The notes under the pieces: generated by a model
What the model saw: only the letters and a program-made list of their open reading frames with translations
Database searches by the model: none
What the model was told of the DNA's origin: nothing
Source: Tardiphaga sp.
GTDB taxonomy: Bacteria > Pseudomonadota > Alphaproteobacteria > Rhizobiales > Xanthobacteraceae
Length of the DNA: 60,906 bases
NCBI GenBank assembly: GCA_030147505.1
Contig: JASBVG010000034.1
Coordinates: 1-60,906, forward strand
Direction of reading: 5' to 3'
Shown: positions 42,778 through 50,715 of the stretch, piece by piece
Position numbering within the stretch: position 1 is the stretch's first letter
Layout of the letters: each line of letters begins with the position of its first letter
Program-made: the position numbers and the translations under genes

Positions 42778-44004
42778 CTACCACCGCGAGGGCGTGAAGC
42801 CGTGATCGTCATCGTCACCAAACAGGCGCTCCGCCTCGAAGCGATTCTCGATCGCCCGCGGAGATAGGCGAGCCTCGCGCTGCGCCAAGTGCTCTGTGGT
42901 CCAAGCCAGAAACGCCGACAATCTGGGGCTCGGTTCGGCCGAAACCTCTTCGGTGAGCATGGCGATGAGACGACGTAGTCGGTCCAGTTCATCAAGCTCA
43001 GAGAGAAGCGCGCTCAGTCCGTTGGTGCGGCGATCCTGAATATGTTTGACGCGCGCAGCGAGTTCGCGGCGACGACGCTCCTCCTCAATCCTCCGCTGCT
43101 CTACCTCCCGCCTGAGCCGTTCTTCGGTTTTCGCCGCAGCAAGCACTGCAAGGCCTACAGCGATGTCGCTGGCCATATTCTCCAGCCGCTGAACCTTAGC
43201 GTCGCGGAAACTGCGGCGCGGCGCGGCCCCCCGGAAAACATACACCTGCTCGAACTCAAACGAGAGGTGGCCGGTCGGATGATGGTCCCATTCCGGAAAG
43301 CGAGGCCTGTCGGAGAATAGGTCATCCCAAGAGTTACGCCGTGCCGCACGATCCCTTCTTCGTTCCCATGCTTCCTCCTTGGCTCGCTCAGCATCCGTCA
43401 GAACATGCTTTTCTCGCCTGATCGATTCTGCGATTGAGAAGCCGACAGTCTCAGTTTTGGATTTGAACTTCGCCAAGCCCTCGCCTGCGACGAGCTCAAA
43501 GCCCTGGAGTGATGCTGCCCGGATGATCCGCGGCAGCGCGATCGCAAGGCGGTCGATCGACAACGATGCCACCTCGCACTTGATGAGCCCAGGCCCGTCA
43601 GCAACAACGACACCGATATCGGATGGCTTCGCTTTTCTGAGGCCGGCGAGCGTCCGCTCAATGATCGGGTGCGACGGGGCTGCTTGGCTATCATCACCTT
43701 CAGACGCAAGGATACGTGCCTGTTCGCGCACGCCCGCGAGTGCGGCGGCTTCGCGACTCAGATCCGCATTGGCAATTGTGATCCCATGAGCACTCCCTGC
43801 CTTGGCTTTCGGCAACGGCGTTTGCTTCACCTTTTTCCCAGCCGCCTTCTTCGCCCACCAGCCAAGAGGTGGATTAGGGATGTCATGCTTCCTGCAAATC
43901 TTATGAAGCGCGACATCAGAGATCGCGAACTCCTTCGCTAGATGCGTCAGCGGCTTCGACCAGACCAATTCATAAAACTCTTCACGCGTAAAAACTCGTG
44001 CCAC
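42778..44004 (-). CDS. HTH and coiled-coil protein of unknown function
   Basis: 408 residues. The N-terminus (M-A-R-V-F-T-R-E-E-F-Y-E-L-V-W-S-K-P-L-T, then E-F-A-I-S-D-V-A-L-H-K-I-C-R-K-H-D-I-P and P-P-L-G-W-W-A-K-K-A-A-G-K) is a helix-turn-helix-like domain followed by an aromatic linker. The middle (about 110-250) is a mixed alpha/beta region. Residues about 280-335 are strongly charged (R-R-E-V-E-Q-R-R-I-E-E-E-R-R-R-R) and should form a coiled coil. The C-terminus is acidic (F-G-D-D-D-D-H-G-F). I do not recognise a named family; proteins with this N-terminus recur in proteobacterial islands. A DNA-binding or structural accessory role is possible. Confidence 0.62.
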   Translation of the reverse strand: MARVFTREEFYELVWSKPLTHLAKEFAISDVALHKICRKHDIPNPPLGWWAKKAAGKKVKQTPLPKAKAGSAHGITIANADLSREAAALAGVREQARILASEGDDSQAAPSHPIIERTLAGLRKAKPSDIGVVVADGPGLIKCEVASLSIDRLAIALPRIIRAASLQGFELVAGEGLAKFKSKTETVGFSIAESIRREKHVLTDAERAKEEAWERRRDRAARRNSWDDLFSDRPRFPEWDHHPTGHLSFEFEQVYVFRGAAPRRSFRDAKVQRLENMASDIAVGLAVLAAAKTEERLRREVEQRRIEEERRRRELAARVKHIQDRRTNGLSALLSELDELDRLRRLIAMLTEEVSAEPSPRLSAFLAWTTEHLAQREARLSPRAIENRFEAERLFGDDDDHGFTPSRW

Positions 44005-44046
44005 AGCGATCCTTTCGATGTTCAGCTTGTCTTACCGCACATTGGC

Positions 44047-44067
44047 CGACGACCTTCTAAGTCGTCG
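44047..44067. promoter_or_regulatory. Perfect inverted repeat CGACGAC-N7-GTCGTCG
   Basis: Arms of 7 bp around CTTCTAA, 43 bp upstream of the HTH/coiled-coil gene (minus strand) and 100 bp upstream of the excisionase-like gene (plus). Probably an operator in this divergent promoter region; a terminator role is unlikely because no gene ends here. Confidence 0.4.
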
Positions 44068-44121
44068 ACGCCAAACGCAGCGGAATCAATTCTGCCCATC
44101 AATTCACGTGACCGCAGGCCT

Positions 44122-44144
44122 TTGTGCAACAGCCCGTTGCACAA
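44122..44144. promoter_or_regulatory. Perfect inverted repeat TTGTGCAAC-N5-GTTGCACAA
   Basis: Nine-bp arms with a 5-nt centre, ending 22 bp before the GTG start of the excisionase-like gene. Good candidate operator for that small HTH protein or for a recombination accessory factor. Confidence 0.5.
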
Positions 44145-44166
44145 TGATCGAAGCCTAGGAGAATTT

Positions 44167-44394
44167 GTGTCTATTTCTGTTTATTTAACTCTGGAAGAAG
44201 TTGTCGAACGCTATCGAAATCAAGTTAGCGAGGGCACGTTGCGCAACTGGCGATCGAAGAGGATCGGGCCATCGTTCATTAAAATCGGCAAAGCAATCCT
44301 CTATCCAACTGAGGAGCTGGAGCGCTGGGATCGCTCAAACCTGGTTTCCTGTAGACGCATGTCAATTGCGCCCTTCGATAAGACGGAGGATTGA
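44167..44394 (+). CDS. Excisionase/AlpA-like helix-turn-helix protein
   Basis: 75 residues from GTG 44167, with AGGAG about 5 bp upstream; the frame is open further left but has no better start. Core V-Y-L-T-L-E-E-V-V-E-R-Y-R, then S-E-G-T-L-R-N-W-R-S-K-R-I-G-P-S-F-I-K-I-G-K-A-I-L-Y: this is the winged MerR-like HTH_17 fold of phage excisionases and AlpA regulators (Y-L-T, T-L-x-x-W and G-P-x-F-x-K-x-G-x-x-x-Y signatures). It is the last gene before the right island border, where directionality factors are usually found, although no integrase is present. Confidence 0.78.
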   Translation: MSISVYLTLEEVVERYRNQVSEGTLRNWRSKRIGPSFIKIGKAILYPTEELERWDRSNLVSCRRMSIAPFDKTED

Positions 44395-44688
44395 AGTGGA
44401 CTGAATGAGCAGGGTTGACCTTGAATTGACGGCAGATGCCGCCTGCATGGTATCCGTCAAAGGTCAGGTCAGCCCTGGTTCTGATCCGCGCTCGCCTAAC
44501 GGCGGAGCTTGACCGTGCGGAATTCGTGCAACAGCATGCGAATCTGGGCTCTTGAAGTATTGCCCGGATTGTACCGGGATTACCACGATTTGGCGCACGT
44601 TACAGATACCAGATACCGGCACCATCTCATCTCCATGATATGGCAACATATTGAAAAACAAGACTTTTTCTGATTGAATAGGTTGATC
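44395..44688. other. Right island arm, non-coding
   Basis: 294 bp between the excisionase-like gene and the radC 3' fragment, with no gene. It contains a long imperfect hairpin (44410-44477) and a 16-bp imperfect palindrome CCCGGATTGTACCGGG (44563-44578) that resembles one near the left border (20187-20202). The last 60 bp are AT-rich. Recombinase-binding arms would be expected here. Confidence 0.5.
44410..44477. repeat. Imperfect 68-bp hairpin near the right border
   Basis: Nested arms: CAGGG/CCCTG (44410-44414 and 44473-44477), TGACCTT/AAGGTCA (44416-44422 and 44460-44466) and TTGACGG/CCGTCAA (44426-44432 and 44454-44460). It could be a folded recombination site, a small RNA or the end signal of the excisionase-like gene. 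Confidence 0.45.
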
Positions 44689-44847
44689 CACAATCATCCC
44701 TCCGGCGATCCGACGCCCTCGCAGGCGGATATCCAGATGACCAAGGCAGTGATCGAGGTCAGCAAGCCGCTCGGCATCGCCGTGCATGACCACATCATCG
44801 TAGGCAAGCATGGGCATGCGAGCTTGAAGGGAATGAAGATGATTTGA
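44689..44847 (+). pseudogene. radC: 3' part of radC, cut by the defence island
   Basis: Reads [20 protein letters not shown] and then 32 more residues through [12 protein letters not shown] to a TGA at 44845-44847. This is the end of a RadC JAB/MPN domain: the JAMM metal site and the conserved D-H-I-I-V-G strand. There is no start codon or ribosome binding site. Joined to 19583-20140 it would give a normal RadC of about 238 residues. The two fragments together are the clearest proof of the island insertion. Confidence 0.92.
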
Positions 44848-45091
44848 AGTAGTTCGAATCATGGCAGCGCGCCCATACGTGATTGATATGTGACAGCTCG
44901 GGCAAAAGAGCGAGAGCAACAAAATCGACCTTGACGCGATCAACCTTCATGGACACGCTAAGGGTGCATTTTACTAGTTGCTTGTTTCATGTAGCGCTTC
45001 AGCTTGGGGAAGCGGCGCCTGCACATGCGGTCGCTATAACACTCCAATGAAAGCATCGCGCGCGTGACAATTGAGTCCGCGGGGGCGGCGT

Positions 45092-46234
45092 ATGCGAATT
45101 TTCAAATGGGTCGGTTGCGTGATAACCGTTGGACTGGCAGGCTGTTCTCATTATCCGATACCTGACGATGTCACATCAGCGATGGTCAGGACTGAAGACA
45201 TCGTTCTTTACGCCCGGTGCGAGATGAGGGCTGAGATTGTCGGCTACTTGAAACATCAAGGATGGATAACTTCAACCGATCCTGAGCAGATCGCACATGA
45301 CATCGAGCAAGCAAAGAAAAGTCCGAAGCGGAAGCAGCAAGGCACCAAGGAAGAACGACTCCTTCGGTTGGCGAAAGTTGCTGTAGTTTATACTTTCGAC
45401 TTCAATATCACAGAGCGTAACGCTGCGGGCGGCGGGGCAGGTTTCCAGCTTCCCTGGCTGGCAAACGCCCTTGACGTCGGAGCTTCGGGCGCCATTGACC
45501 TGACGCGGCAAGGTCTGCGCGAATTCGGCACCGAGGATCGTTGGGGCGGCCTAATCAGCAATCCAGCCATTTGCAACGAGCAAGAGGCGAACTGGCGCCG
45601 ACCTGAGAATATCATTCATCCACTGACAGGCTCCATCGGAATCGATAGGGTCGCTAGAACGTTCATCAAAATCGATACACAAGGCGGGGCGCGGGATAAT
45701 TTTGTCGATACGCTCACGTTTACGACCCAAGCAAACGGCAGCGCCGATGCTGGCCTCAAACTAGCGCCTGTGCCGGATCAGTTTCGGCTCGCATCGGCAA
45801 CATTTGCCGTTTCAGCTTCGCGCATCGACATTCACAAATTGACCATCAGCCTGACATTTCCGCGTAAGGACGAACCTGATCCGAACGAAGGCGTCGTGCG
45901 CAAAGATGGAGACCTGAACGCACCGTTCACCAGACCCGCGGAATGGCGAGCGCGCTACAATCTGTGTGTCGCAGATGCGCGCGCGAGGGAGAACGCGTTC
46001 AAAAAGTTGCGTTTGGAAGCGCCGGAAGTCTACTGCATAAGATATGCCGATGCCTTCTCGCCGCAGACAGGCCTTAGGGCTGAGCAGCCACAGGTCGTGC
46101 TCCAAGTGGCCCCGCAGGTCGTGAAACCTGCCTTGCAGAAAAATAAGCCTGAAGGCGGGGGCGAAGGTGGAGGCGCATCCATTTTGATGTTGCCGTCCTC
46201 TCGCCCCTTGGTGCGTCCGAACTATACTCGGTAA
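45092..46234 (+). CDS. Putative lipoprotein of unknown function
   Basis: 380 residues from ATG 45092. The N-terminus M-R-I-F-K-W-V-G-C-V-I-T-V-G-L-A-G-C-S-H carries a lipobox (L-A-G-C, Cys18), so it is probably anchored in the outer or inner membrane. A basic segment (K-K-S-P-K-R-K-Q-Q) is near residue 90; the rest appears beta-rich with no known motif, ending in a glycine-rich tail (G-G-G-E-G-G-G). Codon use looks less GC-biased than in the core genes around it. The gene may be a separate acquisition beside radC, or a native neighbour. It has no close functional partner. Confidence 0.65.
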   Translation: MRIFKWVGCVITVGLAGCSHYPIPDDVTSAMVRTEDIVLYARCEMRAEIVGYLKHQGWITSTDPEQIAHDIEQAKKSPKRKQQGTKEERLLRLAKVAVVYTFDFNITERNAAGGGAGFQLPWLANALDVGASGAIDLTRQGLREFGTEDRWGGLISNPAICNEQEANWRRPENIIHPLTGSIGIDRVARTFIKIDTQGGARDNFVDTLTFTTQANGSADAGLKLAPVPDQFRLASATFAVSASRIDIHKLTISLTFPRKDEPDPNEGVVRKDGDLNAPFTRPAEWRARYNLCVADARARENAFKKLRLEAPEVYCIRYADAFSPQTGLRAEQPQVVLQVAPQVVKPALQKNKPEGGGEGGGASILMLPSSRPLVRPNYTR

Positions 46235-46316
46235 ATCTCAGCGGCGCTGGAGACACTCCGTGATGATCCGTCGCTGAATGGAACATCGGTACTATCTCGT
46301 AAAGCTGCGGACGCAC

Positions 46317-47018
46317 CTACTGCCTGAGCAGTATCAGCGGATCAGCCATGTCCGGCATCCGTCGCCATTGCGCGTTGTCGTCGGCCTCGAAGTGCCAGAT
46401 CTCGCCTGATGCCGAGAACATCAGCAATTCACCGCGCTCCAGCCGCCACTGTGTCGGCTTGAAATTGGCCACGAGCGGATCGCAGCGCGGCTTGAGAAAG
46501 AGCTGAAAGTTATCCGCGCCGGCCTCGTTGTTGGTCAGCGTCAGGCTGCAGATGGCGCGGCCATTGCCGCGCACGATCAACCAGTCGCCGATCATCTGGT
46601 CCATCGATTTGGACAGCGAACGGGCGGCGGCGAGATTCTGCAAGATGTAGACGCCCTCGCCCGGGCGGACGCCCTCGAAGAGGCCGCTCTCGACCTCGGT
46701 GAGATCGATCACCGGTTCGCCCGCCGGTGTCTGCAGCCGGACGATATCGAGGCCCTTGATGTTCCAGGCAGCGATATCCTTGGTGAAGGGCAGTGCCTTG
46801 GCGCAGTCGGGCTCAAGTTCGAGCTTGAGCCCTTGCGGCGTCGTGTCGGACTTGAGCGTCACCGCGCAGGTCTTGCTGCGCTCGGTCGTGGACAGTTCCC
46901 ACTGCCCGATCATGTTCTTCTTCAGTTGCCCGGCGTCTTGCGCAAGCCCCGGTACGCTCGCGAGCATCGCGCCAGCCAAAGCCAGCGCGAGCTGCATCAT
47001 GCGAACCGGCGAGAACAT
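46317..47018 (-). CDS. Exported protein with two tandem Inh/AprI-like domains
   Basis: 233 residues from ATG 47018, which lies 2 bp after the dehydrogenase stop. Signal peptide (residues 1-26, L-A-L-A-L-A-G-A-M-L-A-S-V-P-G-L-A-Q). Two repeats follow, each starting with M-I-G-Q/D-W and containing a cysteine strand (K-T-C-A-V-T-L and A-I-C-S-L-T-L) and a second cysteine 30-35 residues on. This is the pattern of the AprI/Inh beta-barrel family of metalloprotease inhibitors. Tandem copies and the lack of an adjacent protease gene make a pure inhibitor role uncertain. It is the last gene of the minus-strand operon. Confidence 0.68.
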   Translation of the reverse strand: MFSPVRMMQLALALAGAMLASVPGLAQDAGQLKKNMIGQWELSTTERSKTCAVTLKSDTTPQGLKLELEPDCAKALPFTKDIAAWNIKGLDIVRLQTPAGEPVIDLTEVESGLFEGVRPGEGVYILQNLAAARSLSKSMDQMIGDWLIVRGNGRAICSLTLTNNEAGADNFQLFLKPRCDPLVANFKPTQWRLERGELLMFSASGEIWHFEADDNAQWRRMPDMADPLILLRQ

Positions 47019-47020
47019 GC

Positions 47021-48007
47021 TCAGCGGCCTTTCACCGGCGTCTCCGGGATCGGCGTCAGCACAGGCTTGCCACCGAACCAGAGCTTGAGGTTGTCGACCA
47101 CCATCTGATCCATGGCGTTGCGGGTCACCACCGAGGCGGAGCCGACGTGGGGCAGCAGCACGACATTCTGCATTGCTTTCAGCTCGTCCGGCACCTTCGG
47201 CTCCTGCGCGAACACGTCGAGGCCGGCGGCCAGGATGGTGCCCGACTTCAGCGCCTGGATCAGTGCCGGTTCGTCGATCACCGAGCCGCGAGCAACGTTG
47301 ACGATGATGCCGCGCGGACCGAGCGCCTGCATCACTTCGGCATTGACGAGATTGGCCGTCGACGCCCCACCGGGCGTGATGACGATGAGCGTATCCACCG
47401 CCTTCGCCATTTCGACGAGATTCGGATAGTGCTGATAGTTCACGCCCTCGGCCGGCTTGCGCGAATGATAGACCACCGGCACCAGCGACGCATCGAGCCG
47501 GCGTGCAATGGCCTGGCCGATACGCCCCATACCGACCATACCGACCTTGCGATCGCGCAGCGAGCCGACGGTGAGCGGATAGCCCTGGGTCAACCACAGG
47601 CCGGAACGGACATATTTGTCGGCCTTGATGAATTCGCGTGCGGTGGCGATGAACAGGCCGAGCGCGACGTCGGCGACCTCCTCAGTCAGCACATCCGGCG
47701 TATTGGTGACGACAATATCATGCTCGGCGGCATATTTCGCATCGATATGGTCGTAGCCGACGCCGAAGGAAGAGACGATCTCCACTTTCGGATATTTCGC
47801 CAGCACCGCGCCATTGGTCGGCACCAAGCCAGTGACGGCGATGCCGCGCAACTTTTCGGCGACACCGGCCGGCAGCCGCTCCAGATCGGCCTGGGTTTCA
47901 TATTTGTGCAATACGAACTGATCCGAGAAGCCGTTCTCGATCAGCGGCTTCGACGGCCCATAGACCAGCAGGTCGATCTTTTCCGAAGAGATTCCCGTCC
48001 CCATCAT
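47021..48007 (-). CDS. D-2-hydroxyacid dehydrogenase (glyoxylate/hydroxypyruvate reductase type)
   Basis: 328 residues. Rossmann motif V-G-M-V-G-M-G-R-I-G-Q-A near the middle, then the catalytic set: N-V-A-R-G-S-V-I-D (Arg), F-A-Q-E-P (Glu) and L-L-P-H-V-G-S-A-S (His). It reduces 2-oxo acids such as glyoxylate or hydroxypyruvate with NAD(P)H, or acts in the oxidative direction. Its start overlaps the permease stop (ATGA, 48004-48007), so it belongs to the transporter operon and may act on the imported compound. Confidence 0.9.
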   Translation of the reverse strand: MMGTGISSEKIDLLVYGPSKPLIENGFSDQFVLHKYETQADLERLPAGVAEKLRGIAVTGLVPTNGAVLAKYPKVEIVSSFGVGYDHIDAKYAAEHDIVVTNTPDVLTEEVADVALGLFIATAREFIKADKYVRSGLWLTQGYPLTVGSLRDRKVGMVGMGRIGQAIARRLDASLVPVVYHSRKPAEGVNYQHYPNLVEMAKAVDTLIVITPGGASTANLVNAEVMQALGPRGIIVNVARGSVIDEPALIQALKSGTILAAGLDVFAQEPKVPDELKAMQNVVLLPHVGSASVVTRNAMDQMVVDNLKLWFGGKPVLTPIPETPVKGR

Positions 48008-48828
48008 TTTTCCTTTCGCAGTGCACTTTCATGCCAGCGCCGGAGCAGCAAATGCGACGCCAGCGCGAGCAGCATATAAATCACAATCCCGGCTACGGAC
48101 AGCAACAATAGTGCCGCGAACATGCGGGGAATATTGAGGCGATAGCTGGACTCGGTGATGCGATAGGCGAGGCCCGAGCCGGAGCCCGCCGCGCCCGCAG
48201 CGATTTCCGCCGCCACCGCCCCGATCAGAGACAGGCCGCCGGCGATGCGGAGGCCACCGAGAATGTAAGGCAAAGCCGAAGGCAGCTGCAGATAGCGCAG
48301 GGTCTGCCAGCGCGAGGCGCGGTTGAGCTGGAACAGACCGGCGAGATTGCGGTCCACCGAGTTCAGCCCGAGTGTTGTATTCGCCAGCACCGGGAAGAAG
48401 GCCACGATCCAGGCACAGGCGACCACCGCCACCTCCTGCGGCAGATAGATCAGCATCAGCGGCGCAATGGCAATCACCGGCGTCACCTGCAGCACGATGG
48501 CATAAGGCAGCAGCGAATATTCGAGCCACTTCGATTGGTTGAACAGCAGCGCCAGCGCAATGCCGCCGATGGCGGCCGCGATGAAGCCTTCCAGTGCGGT
48601 AAGCAATGTGACGCCGAGCGACGCCGACAGGATCGGCCAGTCGGCAACCAGCGTCTGGCCAACGAGCAGCGGTCCCGGCAGGATGTAGGGCGGGATTTCT
48701 CCGAGACGGATGACGAGACCCCATGCGACGAGGCCGGCAACACATACAACGACAGGCCAGACGATCCGAGGCCAGCCGCCATCGCCCGACGCACGCTCCA
48801 CCACCGGCAACGGCTCCAGCCCCTTCAT
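48004..48828 (-). CDS. ABC transporter permease, nitrate/sulfonate/thiamine-precursor family
   Basis: 274 residues from ATG 48828, which overlaps the ATPase stop (ATGA). Six membrane segments. The EAA-like loop reads R-W-Q-T-L-R-Y-L-Q-L-P-S-A-L-P-Y-I-L-G-G-L-R. This is the SsuC/TauC/ThiX type of permease. A longer frame upstream is unlikely because it would overlap the ATPase gene heavily. With the ATPase and the NMT1-like binding protein it forms one importer. Confidence 0.9.
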   Translation of the reverse strand: MKGLEPLPVVERASGDGGWPRIVWPVVVCVAGLVAWGLVIRLGEIPPYILPGPLLVGQTLVADWPILSASLGVTLLTALEGFIAAAIGGIALALLFNQSKWLEYSLLPYAIVLQVTPVIAIAPLMLIYLPQEVAVVACAWIVAFFPVLANTTLGLNSVDRNLAGLFQLNRASRWQTLRYLQLPSALPYILGGLRIAGGLSLIGAVAAEIAAGAAGSGSGLAYRITESSYRLNIPRMFAALLLLSVAGIVIYMLLALASHLLLRRWHESALRKEK

Positions 48829-49610
48829 GCCAGCACCTCCCCCTCGCCGGCCTGCATCAGGGCCTGCGAGACATCGCGGCAATATCCGGCATAGGCCATC
48901 GACATGCGGAATGCATCGTCGCGCGGCTCCGGCGCTTCGATCCGGCACTCGCGATGAATGCGACCGGGCCGTGAGGTCATCACGACAACACGTTGCGACA
49001 GATAGACCGACTCATAGACCGAGTGGGTGACGAAGACGACCGTCTTGCCGAGCCTGCGCCACAAAGCGAGCAGATCGTTGTTGAGCCTGAAGCGCGTGAT
49101 CTCGTCGAGAGCGGCGAAGGGCTCGTCGAACAGCAGAACATCCGGCGAGGTCACCAGCGCCCGGGCCAGCGACACACGCATCTTCATGCCACCCGACAAC
49201 TCGCGCGGATAGGCATCGGCGAAATCGGAGAGCCCGACCTGCGCAAGCGCTTCGATCACACGTGCCGTCGACTCCGGATCCACCACATGTGCGAGCTTGA
49301 GCGGCAGCCGCACATTCTCGCGCACCGTCGTCCAGGGCATCAATGTCGGCTCCTGGAACACGAAGCCGATACCTTGACGCGAGGCACGCGCCGGCACTTC
49401 GATGACGCCGGATGTCGGCGCGGCCAGTCCTGCGATCAACCGCAGCGCCGTGGATTTGCCGCAGCCGGAGGCGCCCAGCAACGAGACGAACTCGCCCTTG
49501 CGGACGTCCAGATCGAGCGGGCCGAGAGCGCGGGTGCCGCTGTCATACGTTTTCGTCACGCCGCGCAGACGTATCGCAAACTCATTTTCCCGCGACACAG
49601 GCGACACCAT
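48825..49610 (-). CDS. ABC transporter ATPase, SsuB/TauB type
   Basis: 261 residues. Walker A L-L-G-A-S-G-C-G-K-S-T-A-L-R, Q-loop F-V-F-Q-E-P-T-L-M-P-W, signature E-L-S-G-G-M-K-M-R-V-S-L-A-R-A-L and Walker B V-L-L-F-D-E-P-F-A-A-L-D-E are complete, with the switch histidine in F-V-T-H-S-V-Y-E. Typical of importers for sulfonates, taurine, nitrate or pyrimidine/thiamine precursors. It is coupled to the permease by ATGA and lies 3 bp after the binding-protein gene. Confidence 0.93.
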   Translation of the reverse strand: MVSPVSRENEFAIRLRGVTKTYDSGTRALGPLDLDVRKGEFVSLLGASGCGKSTALRLIAGLAAPTSGVIEVPARASRQGIGFVFQEPTLMPWTTVRENVRLPLKLAHVVDPESTARVIEALAQVGLSDFADAYPRELSGGMKMRVSLARALVTSPDVLLFDEPFAALDEITRFRLNNDLLALWRRLGKTVVFVTHSVYESVYLSQRVVVMTSRPGRIHRECRIEAPEPRDDAFRMSMAYAGYCRDVSQALMQAGEGEVLA

Positions 49611-49613
49611 CGT

Positions 49614-50633
49614 CTACTTCTTCGGCCTGATGTCCAGCCCGACGCCCTTGTTGACGAATTGCAGCGTATAGGCTCGGCGATAATCGATATCGCGCTTGAC
49701 GACGCCGGCACGCGACATCTTGTCGAAGAAGCTCGCGGCGCGCTCGTCACTCATGGCGCCGATGCCGTTCTTCAACGTGTCGCCGGAATCGACGATGCCC
49801 TTGTCGCGCATTGTCGCAGTCGAATAGGCCAGCAGCTCATCGGTCATTTCCGGATTGAGCTTCTTGATCATCTCATTGGCGGCTTTGTTGTCGCCATAGA
49901 GATAGTTGTACCAGCCGATGATCGACGCATCGACGAAGCGCTGGACCATATCCGGCGACTTCTCCACCGTCTCGCGCCGGGCCTCGATCAGCGTCGAATA
50001 GCCGTTGAGTCCGTAATCGGCGAGAAGCATCACATTGGGCTTGAAGCCGGCCTGTTTCTCGATCAGAAACGGCTCCGAGGTGACATAGCCCTGCATGGCG
50101 CTGTTCTTGTCCACGATGAAGGGCTGTGCATTGTAGTTGTACGGTTTCACCTTGGACTCGCTGAAGCCGTATTCCATTTTCATCCACTGGAAGTAGCTGA
50201 CGACGCCTTCTTTTGAAATGAACAGCGTTTTCGATTTGAGATCTTCGAGCCTGGTCACCTTCGGATCTGGGTGCGACACGAAGACCTGAGGGTCCTTCTG
50301 GAAAATCGCCGCGATGGCGATAACCGGCACATTGTTCGCCACCGCGTCGAAAGACTGCAGCGTATTGGCGCTCATGAAAAAGTCGAGCTTGCCGGAGATC
50401 AGCAGGATGCGATTGTTCACATTGGGGCCACCCGGCACAATGGTGACGTCGAGACCATAGTTCCTGTAGGTGCCATCGGCCACGGCCTGGAAGAAGCCGC
50501 CATGTTCGGCCTCGGCGACCCAGTTGGTGCCGAAGCTCACTTTGTCGAGCTTGCCCTGTGCCAGCACAGGTGACAGCGACGCCAGCATCGCCGCACCCAT
50601 GGTTAACGCGCGCAGCAGGGAAAACCGACTCAT
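49614..50633 (-). CDS. ABC transporter substrate-binding protein, NMT1/THI5-like
   Basis: 339 residues from ATG 50633; the signal peptide M-S-R-F-S-L-L-R-A-L-T-M-G-A-A-M-L-A-S and cleavage near L-A-Q fix this start. The mature protein begins V-S-F-G-T-N-W-V-A-E-A-E-H-G-G-F-F-Q-A and contains V-P-G-G-P-N-V-N-N-R, both typical of NMT1/THI5-like receptors for pyrimidines, taurine-like or aromatic compounds. First gene of the four-gene ABC/dehydrogenase operon and divergent from a creatininase-family gene, which hints at an amide- or lactam-containing ligand (inference). Confidence 0.88.
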   Translation of the reverse strand: MSRFSLLRALTMGAAMLASLSPVLAQGKLDKVSFGTNWVAEAEHGGFFQAVADGTYRNYGLDVTIVPGGPNVNNRILLISGKLDFFMSANTLQSFDAVANNVPVIAIAAIFQKDPQVFVSHPDPKVTRLEDLKSKTLFISKEGVVSYFQWMKMEYGFSESKVKPYNYNAQPFIVDKNSAMQGYVTSEPFLIEKQAGFKPNVMLLADYGLNGYSTLIEARRETVEKSPDMVQRFVDASIIGWYNYLYGDNKAANEMIKKLNPEMTDELLAYSTATMRDKGIVDSGDTLKNGIGAMSDERAASFFDKMSRAGVVKRDIDYRRAYTLQFVNKGVGLDIRPKK

Positions 50634-50715
50634 ATTGGACTCCAGTGACCGTTCTGCCCCATGATAGGAAGCAATCGCGGAACTGACTACCCCGCCGACT
50701 TTCAAAGAAGCGCCG

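Larger units (their letters stand above)
20150..44688. mobile_element. Defence island inserted in radC (about 24.5 kb)
   Basis: The two halves of radC at 19583-20140 and 44689-44847 define the borders. The sequence at the left border (CACAACAATCCC, 20138-20149) and at the right border (CACAATCATCCC, 44689-44700) match at 10 of 12 positions, consistent with a short imperfect duplicated core. Cargo: a PIWI-RE operon, an AddAB-like pair, a Gabija-like pair, two HNH nucleases, AbiE, small genes and an excisionase-like HTH gene. No integrase or transposase gene is visible, so the element may be immobile now or depend on one elsewhere. The right half (34.6-44.7 kb) looks less GC-biased at third codon positions than the left half, suggesting stepwise assembly (by eye only). 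Confidence 0.88.

Noticed and set aside
20150..44688. CRISPR array or cas genes
   Set aside because: I looked for regularly spaced direct repeats and for Cas motifs because a PIWI-family protein is present; none were seen. The inverted repeats here are not evenly spaced.
20150..44688. tRNA gene as the attachment site of the island
   Set aside because: Both borders are in radC and no tRNA-like cloverleaf was noticed near either end.
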